From the NCBI RefSeq assembly GCF_003258295.1, contig NZ_QKYN01000118.1:1-64000 (forward strand): a DNA stretch of 64,000 bases, given 5' to 3'. Below are positions 35,909-44,432 of this stretch, piece by piece. The translations under genes and the position numbers were made by a program. The notes under the pieces are model-generated. The model ran no database searches, was not told the DNA's origin, and saw only the letters and a program-made list of their open reading frames with translations. How positions within the stretch are numbered: the stretch's first letter is position 1; each line of letters opens with the position of its first letter. The stretch comes from Streptacidiphilus pinicola (lineage in GTDB: Bacteria > Actinomycetota > Actinomycetes > Streptomycetales > Streptomycetaceae).

Positions 35909-37066
35909 ATGCAGGACATCGCCCCGCAGCTCGCCGACTGGCACGCCGCCGGGCGCCCCTTCGCCGTGGCCACCGTCGTCGCCGTGTCCGGGAGCGCCCC
36001 GCGCGACCCGGGCGCCGCACTGGCGGTGGACGCGGACGGCGAGGCGGTGGGCTCGGTCTCCGGCGGCTGCGTCGAGGGGGCGGTGTACGAGCTGTGCCAG
36101 GAGGTGCTGGCAAGCGGCGAACCGGTGCTGCAGCGCTTCGGCTACAGCGACGAGGACGCCTTCGCGGTCGGTCTGACCTGCGGCGGGATCCTGGACGTCT
36201 TCGTCCAACCGGTCCGGCCCGGAGCGAGCGACGGCCTGGACGCGGGCATCGCCTACGTCCGCTCCGGCACCCCGGTCGCGCTGGTGCGCTGCGTCAGCGG
36301 CCCGCCGGAGCTGCTCGGCGCGACCGTCGCCGTCACCGGCGACACCCACCACGGCTCTTTCGCCGCACCGCTGTTGGAGGCCGGCTGTGTGCCCCGGGCG
36401 CGCGCGATGCTGGACGCGGGCACGACCGGCACCTTGGCTTTCGCGCTCGACGGGCGTCCCTGCGACCCCCGTGCCGGGGAGGCGGTGGTCCTCTTCGTCG
36501 AGTCCTTCACACCCGCCCCGCGGATGATCGTCGTCGGGGCGATCGACTTCGCCGCCGCGGTGGCCCGGATCGGCAGGTTCCTCGGCTACCACGTCACCGT
36601 CTGCGACGCCCGCCCGGTCTTCGCCACCGAGCGGCGCTTCCCGGAGGCGGACCACGTCGTCGTCGACTGGCCGCACCGCTACCTCGACGCGGAGGCCGAG
36701 GCCGGGCGCCTCGACGCGCGGACAGCGCTGTGCGTGCTGACCCACGAGGCCAAGTTCGACATCCCGGTGCTGGAGCGGGCGCTGCGGCTGCCGCTCGGCT
36801 ACGTCGGCGCCATGGGATCACGGCGCACCCGCCTCGAACTGCTGGACCGGCTGCGCGAGGCGGGACTGACCGAGGCCGAGCTGGACCGGCTGCACTCCCC
36901 CATCGGCCTGGACCTGGGCGCGCGCACCCCGGAGGAGACGGCCGTGGCCGTGGCCGCCGAGCTCGTCGCCCACCGGCGCGGCGGCGGCTGCCTGCCGCTG
37001 AGCACCCACGACGGCCCGATCCATCACGATATTCGTTCAACAGTTGAAGCCAAGGCTTTGGCCTAG
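35909..37066 (+). CDS. xdhC: XdhC/CoxI-family molybdenum cofactor insertion protein
   Basis: 385 residues; I chose ATG 35909 after AAGGAG. The N-terminal XdhC/CoxI domain has FAVATVVAVSGSAPRDPGAAL in parts, GSVSGGCVEGAVYEL and GLTCGGILDVFVQP with conserved Cys; the C-terminal Rossmann part has VVGAIDFAAAVARI, VLTHEAKFDIPVL and YVGAMGSRRTRLELL. XdhC binds, sulfurates (with a desulfurase) and inserts the Mo cofactor into xanthine dehydrogenase. Placed four to six kb behind the enzyme genes. The last codons contain an inverted repeat. Confidence 0.9.
   Translation: MQDIAPQLADWHAAGRPFAVATVVAVSGSAPRDPGAALAVDADGEAVGSVSGGCVEGAVYELCQEVLASGEPVLQRFGYSDEDAFAVGLTCGGILDVFVQPVRPGASDGLDAGIAYVRSGTPVALVRCVSGPPELLGATVAVTGDTHHGSFAAPLLEAGCVPRARAMLDAGTTGTLAFALDGRPCDPRAGEAVVLFVESFTPAPRMIVVGAIDFAAAVARIGRFLGYHVTVCDARPVFATERRFPEADHVVVDWPHRYLDAEAEAGRLDARTALCVLTHEAKFDIPVLERALRLPLGYVGAMGSRRTRLELLDRLREAGLTEAELDRLHSPIGLDLGARTPEETAVAVAAELVAHRRGGGCLPLSTHDGPIHHDIRSTVEAKALA
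37036..37048. promoter_or_regulatory. TTCAAC-a-GTTGAA palindrome before the sugar transporter
   Basis: A perfect 6-1-6 inverted repeat inside the last codons of xdhC and about 100 bases before the MFS gene. The half-sites equal those of the AllR-like sites, but the spacer is 1 and not 5, so it would put the half-sites on a different helix face. Confidence 0.35.
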
Positions 37067-37146
37067 GCCCGGATTTCCTGCGGTTTTGACTTAAGAAACC
37101 AAACGCATAGGGTCGGCACGTTGACCTTGTTCTTCAGGAGCGCAAC

Positions 37147-38550
37147 GTGACCACCACCCTGACGCCCGGGAAGGCCGCATCGTCGGACCACCTGGGCCAC
37201 GTCATCTTCATCACCGCCGCGGCCGCCATGGGCGGCTTCCTGTTCGGCTACGACAGCTCCGTGATCAACGGTGCCGTCACCGCGATCCAGCACCGCTACC
37301 ACGTGGGCTCCGCCGAGCTCGCGCAGGTCGTCGCCGTCGCTCTGATCGGCAGCGCCATCGGCGCCGCGCTGGCCGGGCGGACGGCCGACCGGATCGGCCG
37401 GATCCGCGTCATGCAGATCGCCGCCGCCCTGTTCACCATCAGCGCCGTCGGCTCCGCACTGCCGTTCTCGCTGTGGGACCTGGTGCTGTGGCGCACCCTC
37501 GGCGGCATCGGCATCGGCATGGCCTCCGTCATCGGCCCCGCCTACATCGCCGAGGTCGCCCCGCCCGCCTACCGCGGCCGGCTCGGCTCGTTCCAGCAGG
37601 CGGCGATCGTCGTCGGCATCGCCGTCTCCCAGCTCGTCAACTGGGGCATCCTGCAGGCCGCCCACGGCGACCAGCGCGGACACCTGCTGGGCCTGGAGGC
37701 GTGGCAGGTCATGCTCGGCGTGATGGTGGTCCCGGCCGCGCTCTACGGCCTGCTGTCCTTCGCGATCCCCGAGTCGCCGCGCTTCCTGATCTCCGCCGGC
37801 CGGATCGACCGGGCCAAGCAGGTCATCTCCGAGGTCGAGGGCACGGGCACGGACCTGGACGCCCGGGTCGGCGAGATTCACGCCGCGATGCGCAGTGAGC
37901 ACCGGTCGACCTTCAAGGACCTGCTGGGCGGGCGCTCCGGCCTGCTGCCGATCGTCTGGGTCGGCATCGGCCTCTCGGTCTTCCAGCAGTTGGTCGGCAT
38001 CAACGTGGCCTTCTACTACAGCTCGACGCTGTGGCAGTCGGTGGGCGTGGACCCGAGCTCGTCGTTCCTCTACTCGTTCACGACGTCGATCATCAACATC
38101 ATCGGCACCGTCGTCGCGATCGTCCTGGTGGACCGGCTCGGCCGCAAGCCGCTGGCGCTGATCGGCTCGGTCGGCATGACCGTCTCGCTGGCGCTGGAGG
38201 CCTGGGCCTTCTCCTCGCTGCACGGCGGCACCCTGCCGCATGCGCAGGGCGTGGTGGCGCTGGTCGCGGCGCACGCCTTCGTCTTCTTCTTCGCCATGTC
38301 GTGGGGCGTGGTGGTCTGGGTGATGCTCGGCGAGATGTTCCCGAACCGCATCCGCGCGGCGGCGCTGGGCGTCGCGGCGGCGGCCCAGTGGGTCGCCAAC
38401 TGGGCCATCACCGCGAGCTTCCCGAGCCTGTCGGGTTGGAACCTGACGGCCACCTACGTGATCTACGCGGCGTTCGCCCTGCTCTCGATCCCGTTCGTGC
38501 TGCGCTTCGTCCCCGAGACCAAGGGCAAGTCGCTGGAGGAGATGGGCTGA
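37147..38550 (+). CDS. MFS sugar porter (GlcP/XylE type)
   Basis: 467 residues, GTG start behind CAGGAG, twelve membrane segments. Sugar-porter signatures: AAAMGGFLFGYDSSVINGAV, AGRTADRIGRIR (GRR-type loop), RTLGGIGIGMASVIGPAYIAEVAPPAYRGRL (PESPRF companion), SFAIPESPRFL, QQLVGINVAFYYSSTLW and a terminal FVPETKGKSLEEM. Probably a proton-coupled hexose or polyol importer. No catabolic genes for a sugar adjoin it, although a ROK kinase lies 11 kb away. Confidence 0.93.
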   Translation: MTTTLTPGKAASSDHLGHVIFITAAAAMGGFLFGYDSSVINGAVTAIQHRYHVGSAELAQVVAVALIGSAIGAALAGRTADRIGRIRVMQIAAALFTISAVGSALPFSLWDLVLWRTLGGIGIGMASVIGPAYIAEVAPPAYRGRLGSFQQAAIVVGIAVSQLVNWGILQAAHGDQRGHLLGLEAWQVMLGVMVVPAALYGLLSFAIPESPRFLISAGRIDRAKQVISEVEGTGTDLDARVGEIHAAMRSEHRSTFKDLLGGRSGLLPIVWVGIGLSVFQQLVGINVAFYYSSTLWQSVGVDPSSSFLYSFTTSIINIIGTVVAIVLVDRLGRKPLALIGSVGMTVSLALEAWAFSSLHGGTLPHAQGVVALVAAHAFVFFFAMSWGVVVWVMLGEMFPNRIRAAALGVAAAAQWVANWAITASFPSLSGWNLTATYVIYAAFALLSIPFVLRFVPETKGKSLEEMG

Positions 38551-38557
38551 CCTCCGG

Positions 38558-39202
38558 TCAGTCCTGGATCCCCGCGAAGGCGTCGACGTTCAGCGTGCCG
38601 CAGACGTTGAGGGTCCCCTTGTCGACGCCGCCGGTGACGCGCACCTTCACCTGCGTGGTGGTGTTCGGCAGGATGATCGAGACCTTCGAGCCGGTCACCG
38701 CGCAGACGTAGCGGCCCGAGGCGCTGCCCTGACCGTTGACGTCGCTGTAGAGCAGCTGCGCGGTGGCCTGCGCGCCCGGAGCCAGCGTTACCGGGGCGAC
38801 CGGGTCACCCTGGTGACGCAGCGCGTCGATCGGGGAGGACTTGCCCTGGTCGTCGGCGAGCCGGACACCCGGGTAGCCGGTCAGGCTGCAGCTGTGGCCG
38901 GAGGTGTTGACGGCACGTATGGTCGCCGTGGCCGGCTGCTGCTCCGAGGCGTGCCCGGCGGGGCCCTGCACGGTGAGCTTCACGTCGGCGGTGGTGCAGT
39001 GCTTGGCGCTCGCGGTGGTGCCGCCGGTGGTGGAGCTCGCGGTCGGGTCGGCGCTCGGGCTCGCCGCAGCCGAGGTACCCGACGCGACCGGCGAGGCTGA
39101 TGCGGCCGCCGAGGACGACGAGCTGCTGCCGCAGGCCGTGAGCGCCAGACCCGCCGTCAGGACGGTGGCGGCGGTGACGCTGAGGCGTGACGTGGTGTGC
39201 AT
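38558..39202 (-). CDS. DUF4232 lipoprotein
   Basis: 214 residues. Lipoprotein signal with lipobox LTACGSSS, so Cys24 is probably lipidated, followed by a ~40-residue Ser/Ala/Thr/Pro linker. The C-terminal DUF4232 domain (KHCTTADVKLTVQG, HSCSLTGYPGVRL, RYVCAVTG, LNVCGTLNVDAF) has four conserved Cys likely forming disulfides outside the membrane. Function unknown; widespread in actinomycetes. Convergent with the sugar porter, seven bases apart. Confidence 0.88.
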   Translation of the reverse strand: MHTTSRLSVTAATVLTAGLALTACGSSSSSSAAASASPVASGTSAAASPSADPTASSTTGGTTASAKHCTTADVKLTVQGPAGHASEQQPATATIRAVNTSGHSCSLTGYPGVRLADDQGKSSPIDALRHQGDPVAPVTLAPGAQATAQLLYSDVNGQGSASGRYVCAVTGSKVSIILPNTTTQVKVRVTGGVDKGTLNVCGTLNVDAFAGIQD

Positions 39203-39375
39203 GCGATTCCCCGCTGTTGGTAAGTGTTCCTCACCCGTTGTATCGCGCGAAGATCCACAGCTTCGTGAGCCATCTGTCACAGCCATGCCACAGACCGCCC
39301 TCTTGTGTCTCCCCGCGTAGGGGTGCCAGGGTTCCCTCCCGTACCACCCAGTCAAGATCGACGGGAGGGGAACCC

Positions 39376-41052
39376 ATGCGCATGCGCGCCGCGGGCGTGC
39401 TCGGCACAGCCGCCCTGCTCTGTGCCGCTCTGCTCGGGACCGGGACGGCCCAGGCCGACCAGGGGCAGATCGAGACGAACTATCAGAACCCGGTGACCGC
39501 ACTGCCACCGGTGAGCCAGCCGGACACGCACCACTGCACCGTCACCGCGATGCAGAACGACTTCGGCAACACCATCTCCTCCCCCGCGTGGAGCGGGACG
39601 GTGACGCCCCCCGCCGACTGCCCGGGGCCGTGGAGCAAGGTCGTGCTGAACTGGTCCGGCAGCGTCCAGGGCCGGCAGTACGACCGGCTCGCCGGGGTCT
39701 GGATCGGCGGCGCGGAGGTGCTGCGCACCAGCACTCCGGAGCCGACCCAACAGGGCATCAGCTGGTCGCTGGAGAAGGACGTCAGCGAGTTCATCCCGCT
39801 GCTGCGGCAGTCCCAGCCGATCGCGGTCTCGCTGGGCAACGTGGTCAACTCCACCTACACCGGCGTCTACCACATGAAGCTGACGCTGACCTACTACCAG
39901 GCCGACCACAGGTACCCGCCGGCGCACACCGCCGACCAGGTCCTGCCGCTCTCCGCGTCGACCACCGACGCCGGGTGGACGTACCTGAACCCCGGTCAGT
40001 CCTCCTCGAAGACGGTCACGCTCCCGCGCAACCTGACGAACGTGCGGATGGAGCTCTACGCCCGCGGCGGCGGCTGCGACGAGCAGTGGTTCGACTCGAC
40101 GCCGACGGACCTCGCGAACAAGTACCCCAACTACCTGTGCGGCGGCGGACCCTACCGTGAGGTCCAGGTCTCCGTCGACGGGCGGCCGGCCGGGATCGCG
40201 CAGCCGTACCCCGTGGTCTACTCGGGCGGCATCGTGCCGACCCTGTGGCGGCCGATCCCGGCCGTGGACCAGTTCGTCACCCAGGCCTACGACCTGGACC
40301 TGACGCCCTTCGCGGGCCTGCTGGTGGACGGCAAGCCGCACACCTTCACGGTCACCCCCTACGGTGCCGCGGACGGCTGGACGGTGGACAGCACGCTGTT
40401 CCTCGACACCGACCACCACGCCGCGCAGACCAGCGGCGCGCTGACCGAGGACACCCTCTCGCTCAGCCCCGCCGTCACCACCACGGAGACCCCGGGCGCG
40501 GGTGACCTGGTGAACGTCCGCGTCAGCGCGCAGCGCGACTGGACGACGGCGGGCTGGCTGGACACCTCGGCCGGACGCATCCGCACCACGGTGAGCCAGC
40601 ACGCGCACTACCTCAACACCGACGCCGTCTCCAACGGCGGGCAGAAGCAGGTGGTCGCGCAGCGCGAGGACGGCGCGACCGTGGTCACCACGGACCCGCA
40701 GCACGGACACGCCACCTCGGTGAAGCACAGCTGGGACTACCCGATCACGGTCGACTCGGACGTCCCGGTGTTCACCGACGACAACAACTACTCGCTCACC
40801 GCCACCGTCCACCAGGGCCGGATCCTGGCCGACAGCGTCAGCCAGGGCGACCACTGGCGCACGCTCGACTCCACCCGCGACATCGTGGACGCGACCGGGG
40901 TCCTCGCCCGCACCAACGGCGTCACCTCGGCCGCCGACGGCCAGGACTCCGAGCACTGGACCGGCACGACGGACGCCGGCGCCTGCTACGACCACCTGAT
41001 CCGCGCCGCGCACGGCTACGTCACGCTGGACCGCGTCTCCGACTGCGGCTAG
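39376..41052 (+). CDS. Secreted PNGase A-like (peptide-N4-asparagine amidase A) protein
   Basis: 558 residues; ATG behind GGGAGGGG. Signal peptide of about 26 residues (MRMRAAGVLGTAALLCAALL, cleavage near AQA). The body shows the plant/actinomycete PNGase A layout: WSKVVLNWSGSVQGRQYDRLAGVWIGG in parts, LRTSTPEPT, ISWSLEKDVSEF, NARGG-like ARGGGCDEQWF, GGGPYREVQVSVDG and GGIVPTLWRPIPAVDQF. Such enzymes remove N-glycans from glycopeptides. It would act outside the cell on host- or plant-derived glycoproteins. Bounded by a hairpin at its end. Confidence 0.88.
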   Translation: MRMRAAGVLGTAALLCAALLGTGTAQADQGQIETNYQNPVTALPPVSQPDTHHCTVTAMQNDFGNTISSPAWSGTVTPPADCPGPWSKVVLNWSGSVQGRQYDRLAGVWIGGAEVLRTSTPEPTQQGISWSLEKDVSEFIPLLRQSQPIAVSLGNVVNSTYTGVYHMKLTLTYYQADHRYPPAHTADQVLPLSASTTDAGWTYLNPGQSSSKTVTLPRNLTNVRMELYARGGGCDEQWFDSTPTDLANKYPNYLCGGGPYREVQVSVDGRPAGIAQPYPVVYSGGIVPTLWRPIPAVDQFVTQAYDLDLTPFAGLLVDGKPHTFTVTPYGAADGWTVDSTLFLDTDHHAAQTSGALTEDTLSLSPAVTTTETPGAGDLVNVRVSAQRDWTTAGWLDTSAGRIRTTVSQHAHYLNTDAVSNGGQKQVVAQREDGATVVTTDPQHGHATSVKHSWDYPITVDSDVPVFTDDNNYSLTATVHQGRILADSVSQGDHWRTLDSTRDIVDATGVLARTNGVTSAADGQDSEHWTGTTDAGACYDHLIRAAHGYVTLDRVSDCG

Positions 41053-41056
41053 CCGG

Positions 41057-41093
41057 GAGGGCCGCCGCCGAGGACTCCTCGGTGGCGGCCCTC
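41057..41093. terminator. Bidirectional hairpin
   Basis: GAGGGCCGCC, one mismatch, CCGAGGA pairs with TCCTCGG, one mismatch, GGCGGCCCTC. It lies between the convergent PNGase A-like gene and the IclR regulator gene. Confidence 0.75.
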
Positions 41094-41118
41094 GCCACGT
41101 CGCCAGACCGCCAGATCG

Positions 41119-41868
41119 TCAGACCGTGAGCGCCAGCAGGACCGGGGCGGCCTTCGCGGCCATCGTCTCGGCCGTCTCCTTGAGGCGGTAGGCCTCCTCG
41201 ACGGGCAGGGAGAAGGCGAGGCAGCCGACCGTGGTGCCGGCCGTGACCGGGACGGCGGCGCAGACCGTGCCGATCGCGTACTCCTGGAGGTCCAGCATCG
41301 GGACCGTGGTGGGGTGGCGGTCCAGTCGCTGCAGGACGGCGCGGGTGTCGACGTTGGTGCGGGAGGTGAAGCGGGCCGCGGGGTGGCGCGAGAAGTGATC
41401 GCGGCGCCCGTCGTCGTCGAGCTGGGCGAGCAGGCACTTGCCGATCGCGCTCGCGTGGCCGGTGGCGCGGAAGTCGACCCACTCGTGGACGCTGGGCGTC
41501 ATCGGGCCGTCGACCACGGCCTGCACGTTCACCTCGCCGTCCGCGTAGCGGCTGAAGTAGACGGCCGCGCCCAACTCGTCGCGCAGCGAGGTCATCTTGG
41601 CCACCAGGCGGGAGTGGACCAGTTGCTCCCGGTTGGCCTGGCCGAGCATCGCCAGCGCGCCGCCCAGGACATACGCGCCGTCGTCCAGGCGCTCCAGATA
41701 ACCCTCGCGCACCAGCGAGCGCAGCAGGCGCCGGGCGTGGTCCGCCGGGAGCTGGACCTCCTCGGCCAACTCGTCCGCCCTGGCGCCGAAGCCGCGTCGG
41801 TCGACGGCCTCCAGCAGCCGCAGGGCACGTTCCACGGAGCTCCGGGGTGTGTGGTTCCGCGCAGCCAT
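41119..41868 (-). CDS. IclR-family transcriptional regulator
   Basis: 249 residues from ATG 41868 (GGTGAG upstream); the open frame runs 16 codons further without support. N-terminal wHTH: SSVERALRLLEAVDRRG, ARADELAEEVQLPADHARRLLRSLVREGYLERLDDG. C-terminal effector domain with FRATGHASAIGKCLLAQL, SRTNVDTRAVLQRL and CLAFSLPVEEAY. A second IclR protein, distinct from the AllR-like one at 60.5 kb. Targets unknown; the closest genes are a VOC protein and catalase. Confidence 0.88.
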   Translation of the reverse strand: MAARNHTPRSSVERALRLLEAVDRRGFGARADELAEEVQLPADHARRLLRSLVREGYLERLDDGAYVLGGALAMLGQANREQLVHSRLVAKMTSLRDELGAAVYFSRYADGEVNVQAVVDGPMTPSVHEWVDFRATGHASAIGKCLLAQLDDDGRRDHFSRHPAARFTSRTNVDTRAVLQRLDRHPTTVPMLDLQEYAIGTVCAAVPVTAGTTVGCLAFSLPVEEAYRLKETAETMAAKAAPVLLALTV

Positions 41869-41953
41869 GCTCACCAGACTAGCCGTCAGCGAGTCCGGTG
41901 AGCATGGGTTGGACACTGTTCGACCGACGCCCGAGGGCGCGCCCGCGGTGCGG

Positions 41954-42742
41954 TCAGGTGGGCTGCTCCGCCAGCTTGAGCACGCAGAACACCGCTCCCC
42001 ACGGGTCCTGGACAGCCGCCATCCGGCCCGGCGGAATATCCATCGGCGGGACGACGACGGTGGCCCCGCGCTTGACGGCCGCGTCGACCGTCGAGTCGGT
42101 GTCGTCGACGGCGAACCACGTCATCCAGTGGGGCGGCACCTCCGCGGGGAAGTTGCTGCCCATGTCCTGCAGGCCGCCGACGGTCCGGCCGTCGACCTCC
42201 AGCCCGAAGTAGCCGGGCATCTGCTCGGCCGGCACGGCCTTGATCCCCATGGACGCGTCGTAGAACGCGGCCGCGGCGGGGACGTCACGCGTGTTGCACT
42301 CGTTCCAGGTCAGCGAGCCCGGCTCGTTGACGGCCACCGCGCCGAAGAAGTCCTTGTGGCCCCAGACGCCGAAGACCGCGCCGGTGGGGTCGGCGGCGAC
42401 GAACATCCGGCCGAGGGTGCCGACGTCCATCGGCTCGAACAGGACGGTGCCGTGGGCGTCCTTGACCTTCTTGGCGGTCGCGTCCGCGTCGTCGCTGGAC
42501 AGGTAGGTGGTCCAGACGTGCGGCGGCTCGGGCTGCCCCTCCGGGGCCATCGCCGGGCCGATGCCGCACACCGGGCGGCCGCCCAGCTCCATGACGGCGT
42601 AACCGCCGAACTCGGCGGGGCCCGGCTCACCCGCCCAGCCGAAAACGTCCTTGTAGAAGTCCAGCGCGGCCTGCTGGTCCTTGGCCATCAGGTCGACCCA
42701 ACACGGGGTCCCTGATGCGTAGGGCTTGGTGGTCGTGGACAT
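41954..42742 (-). CDS. Two-domain VOC family protein
   Basis: 262 residues, ATG behind GGAGGAGAGG. Two VOC repeats: first PCWVDLMAKDQQAALDFYKDVFGW, second TWNECNTRDVPAAAAFYDASMG with MTWFAVDDTDSTVDAAVKRGATVV. Similar to hydroxylase/27-kDa antigen Cfp30B-type proteins of actinomycetes. Substrate unknown. A hairpin separates it from catalase. Confidence 0.85.
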   Translation of the reverse strand: MSTTTKPYASGTPCWVDLMAKDQQAALDFYKDVFGWAGEPGPAEFGGYAVMELGGRPVCGIGPAMAPEGQPEPPHVWTTYLSSDDADATAKKVKDAHGTVLFEPMDVGTLGRMFVAADPTGAVFGVWGHKDFFGAVAVNEPGSLTWNECNTRDVPAAAAFYDASMGIKAVPAEQMPGYFGLEVDGRTVGGLQDMGSNFPAEVPPHWMTWFAVDDTDSTVDAAVKRGATVVVPPMDIPPGRMAAVQDPWGAVFCVLKLAEQPT

Positions 42743-42796
42743 GCCTCTCCTCCGAAGCAGTGGCCCCCCTTCGCCCGACACTCTTCTACCAACGCA

Positions 42797-42830
42797 CGCG
42801 CGCCGCCACCGGAACCGGTGGCGGCGCGCG
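42797..42830 (-). terminator. Hairpin downstream of catalase
   Basis: CGCGCGCCGCCACCGG and CCGGTGGCGGCGCGCG form a perfect 16-bp palindrome with AA in the centre, 25 bases after the catalase stop. Confidence 0.75.
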
Positions 42831-42855
42831 CGGAGGGTGACGCGAGCGGGTGGAG

Positions 42856-44316
42856 TCAGCTCTCGTCGTTGTTGCGGATGGCCTTGACGGCGGCCTCGAG
42901 GCGCTTGCCGTAGTCGGCGTCCGCGGCGTGGAAGAACGGCAGCACGCGCTCGACCACGTCGTCACGGGTGACCGAGCCGATGGAGCCGGCCAGGTTGGCG
43001 ATCAGACGCTCCTGCTCGGCGTCCGACATGAGCCGGAACAGCTCGCCCGCCTGGAAGAAGTCGTCGTCCTTGGCGTGCTGGGCGGCGCTGTGCGTGCCGG
43101 TCCAGCCGGCGACGGCGGTCGGCGCGGCCAGCGCGGCGTCGGTCTGACGCGGGCCGTCGTAGGAGTTGGGCTCGTAGTTCTTGGCCCGGCCGCCCGCGTT
43201 GACCGCGCTGTAGCCGTCACGGCCGTAGTTGTTCGCCTCGGTCGCCTTCGGCGCGTTGATCGCCAGCTGGGTGTGGTTGACGCCCAGACGGTAGCGGTGC
43301 GCGTCCGCGTAGGCGAACAGACGGCCCTGCAGCATCTTGTCCGGGGACGGACCGATGCCGGGCACGAAGTTGTTCGGCGAGAAGGCGGCCTGCTCGACCT
43401 CGGCGAAGACGTTCTCCGGGTTGCGGTTGAGCACCAGGCGGCCGACGCGCTGCAGCGGGTAGTCGGCGTGCGGCCAGACCTTGGTCAGGTCGAACGGGTT
43501 GAAACGGTAGTCCGCGGCCTCGTTGACCGGCATCAGCTGCACGTAGACGGTCCAGCTCGGGAAGATCCCGCGCTCGATGGCCTGGTGCAGGTCACGCTGG
43601 TGGCTGTCCGGGTCCTGACCGGCCAGCTCGGCCGCCTGCTGGGCGTCCAGGCTGCGGATGCCCTGGTTGGTCTTGAAGTGGTACTTCACCCAGTAGGCGG
43701 AGCCGTCCTCGGCGACCCACTGGTAGGTGTGGGAGCCGTAGCCGTTCATGTGGCGGTAGGAGGCCGGGATGCCGCGGTCACCGAAGAGCCAGGTGATCTG
43801 GTGCAGCGACTCGGGCGAGTAGCTCCAGTAGTCCCAGACGTTGTCCGCCTCGCCCATGCCCGTGAACGGGTCGCGCTTCTGCGAGTGGATGAAGTCGGGG
43901 AACTTGATCGGGTCCTTGATGAAGAACACCGGGGTGTTGTTGCCGACGAGGTCGTAGTTGCCGTCCTCGGTGTAGAACTTCAGCGCGAAGCCGCGCGGGT
44001 CGCGCACCGCGTCGGCCGCACCGAGGTTGCCCGCGACGGTGGAGAAGCGCAGGAACACGTCCGTGCGCTTGCCCACGGTGTTCAGGAACGCCGCCCGGGT
44101 GAACGGGGTGACGTCGTCGGTGACCTCGAAATAGCCGTGCGCGCCGGAGCCGCGGGCGTGGACGATGCGCTCCGGGATGCGCTCGCGGTTGAAGCGGGCG
44201 AGCTTCTCGATCAGCTGCTGGTCCTGGATCAGCAGCGGGCCGCCGATGCCGGCCTGGGCGGAGTTCTGGTTGTCGGCGACGGGCGCGCCGGACTCGGTGG
44301 TCAGGATTTTCGACAT
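42856..44316 (-). CDS. Monofunctional heme catalase
   Basis: 486 residues, small-subunit (clade 3) size. Heme-side motifs: FNRERIPERIVHARGSGAHG in parts with the catalytic His, FLRFSTVAGNLGAADAVRDPRGF, NNTPVFFIKDPIKFPDFIHSQ and the proximal RLFAYADAHRYRLGVN with the heme-ligating Tyr. Destroys hydrogen peroxide. It is 116 bases after the allantoicase gene on the same strand; urate oxidase in this region makes peroxide, so co-location makes sense. No CatR/Fur-type gene next to it. Confidence 0.96.
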   Translation of the reverse strand: MSKILTTESGAPVADNQNSAQAGIGGPLLIQDQQLIEKLARFNRERIPERIVHARGSGAHGYFEVTDDVTPFTRAAFLNTVGKRTDVFLRFSTVAGNLGAADAVRDPRGFALKFYTEDGNYDLVGNNTPVFFIKDPIKFPDFIHSQKRDPFTGMGEADNVWDYWSYSPESLHQITWLFGDRGIPASYRHMNGYGSHTYQWVAEDGSAYWVKYHFKTNQGIRSLDAQQAAELAGQDPDSHQRDLHQAIERGIFPSWTVYVQLMPVNEAADYRFNPFDLTKVWPHADYPLQRVGRLVLNRNPENVFAEVEQAAFSPNNFVPGIGPSPDKMLQGRLFAYADAHRYRLGVNHTQLAINAPKATEANNYGRDGYSAVNAGGRAKNYEPNSYDGPRQTDAALAAPTAVAGWTGTHSAAQHAKDDDFFQAGELFRLMSDAEQERLIANLAGSIGSVTRDDVVERVLPFFHAADADYGKRLEAAVKAIRNNDES

Positions 44317-44432
44317 GGAGGTACCTCGGATCGGCGGTCGACGGTGTCTCGTCGTCGCGGGGTGAAGGGTGACAGAGGCGGTGGTGCTGCCGGTTGGGCG
44401 GCGGCCGCTGGGAGGAAAGCCGTCGGCGGGCG

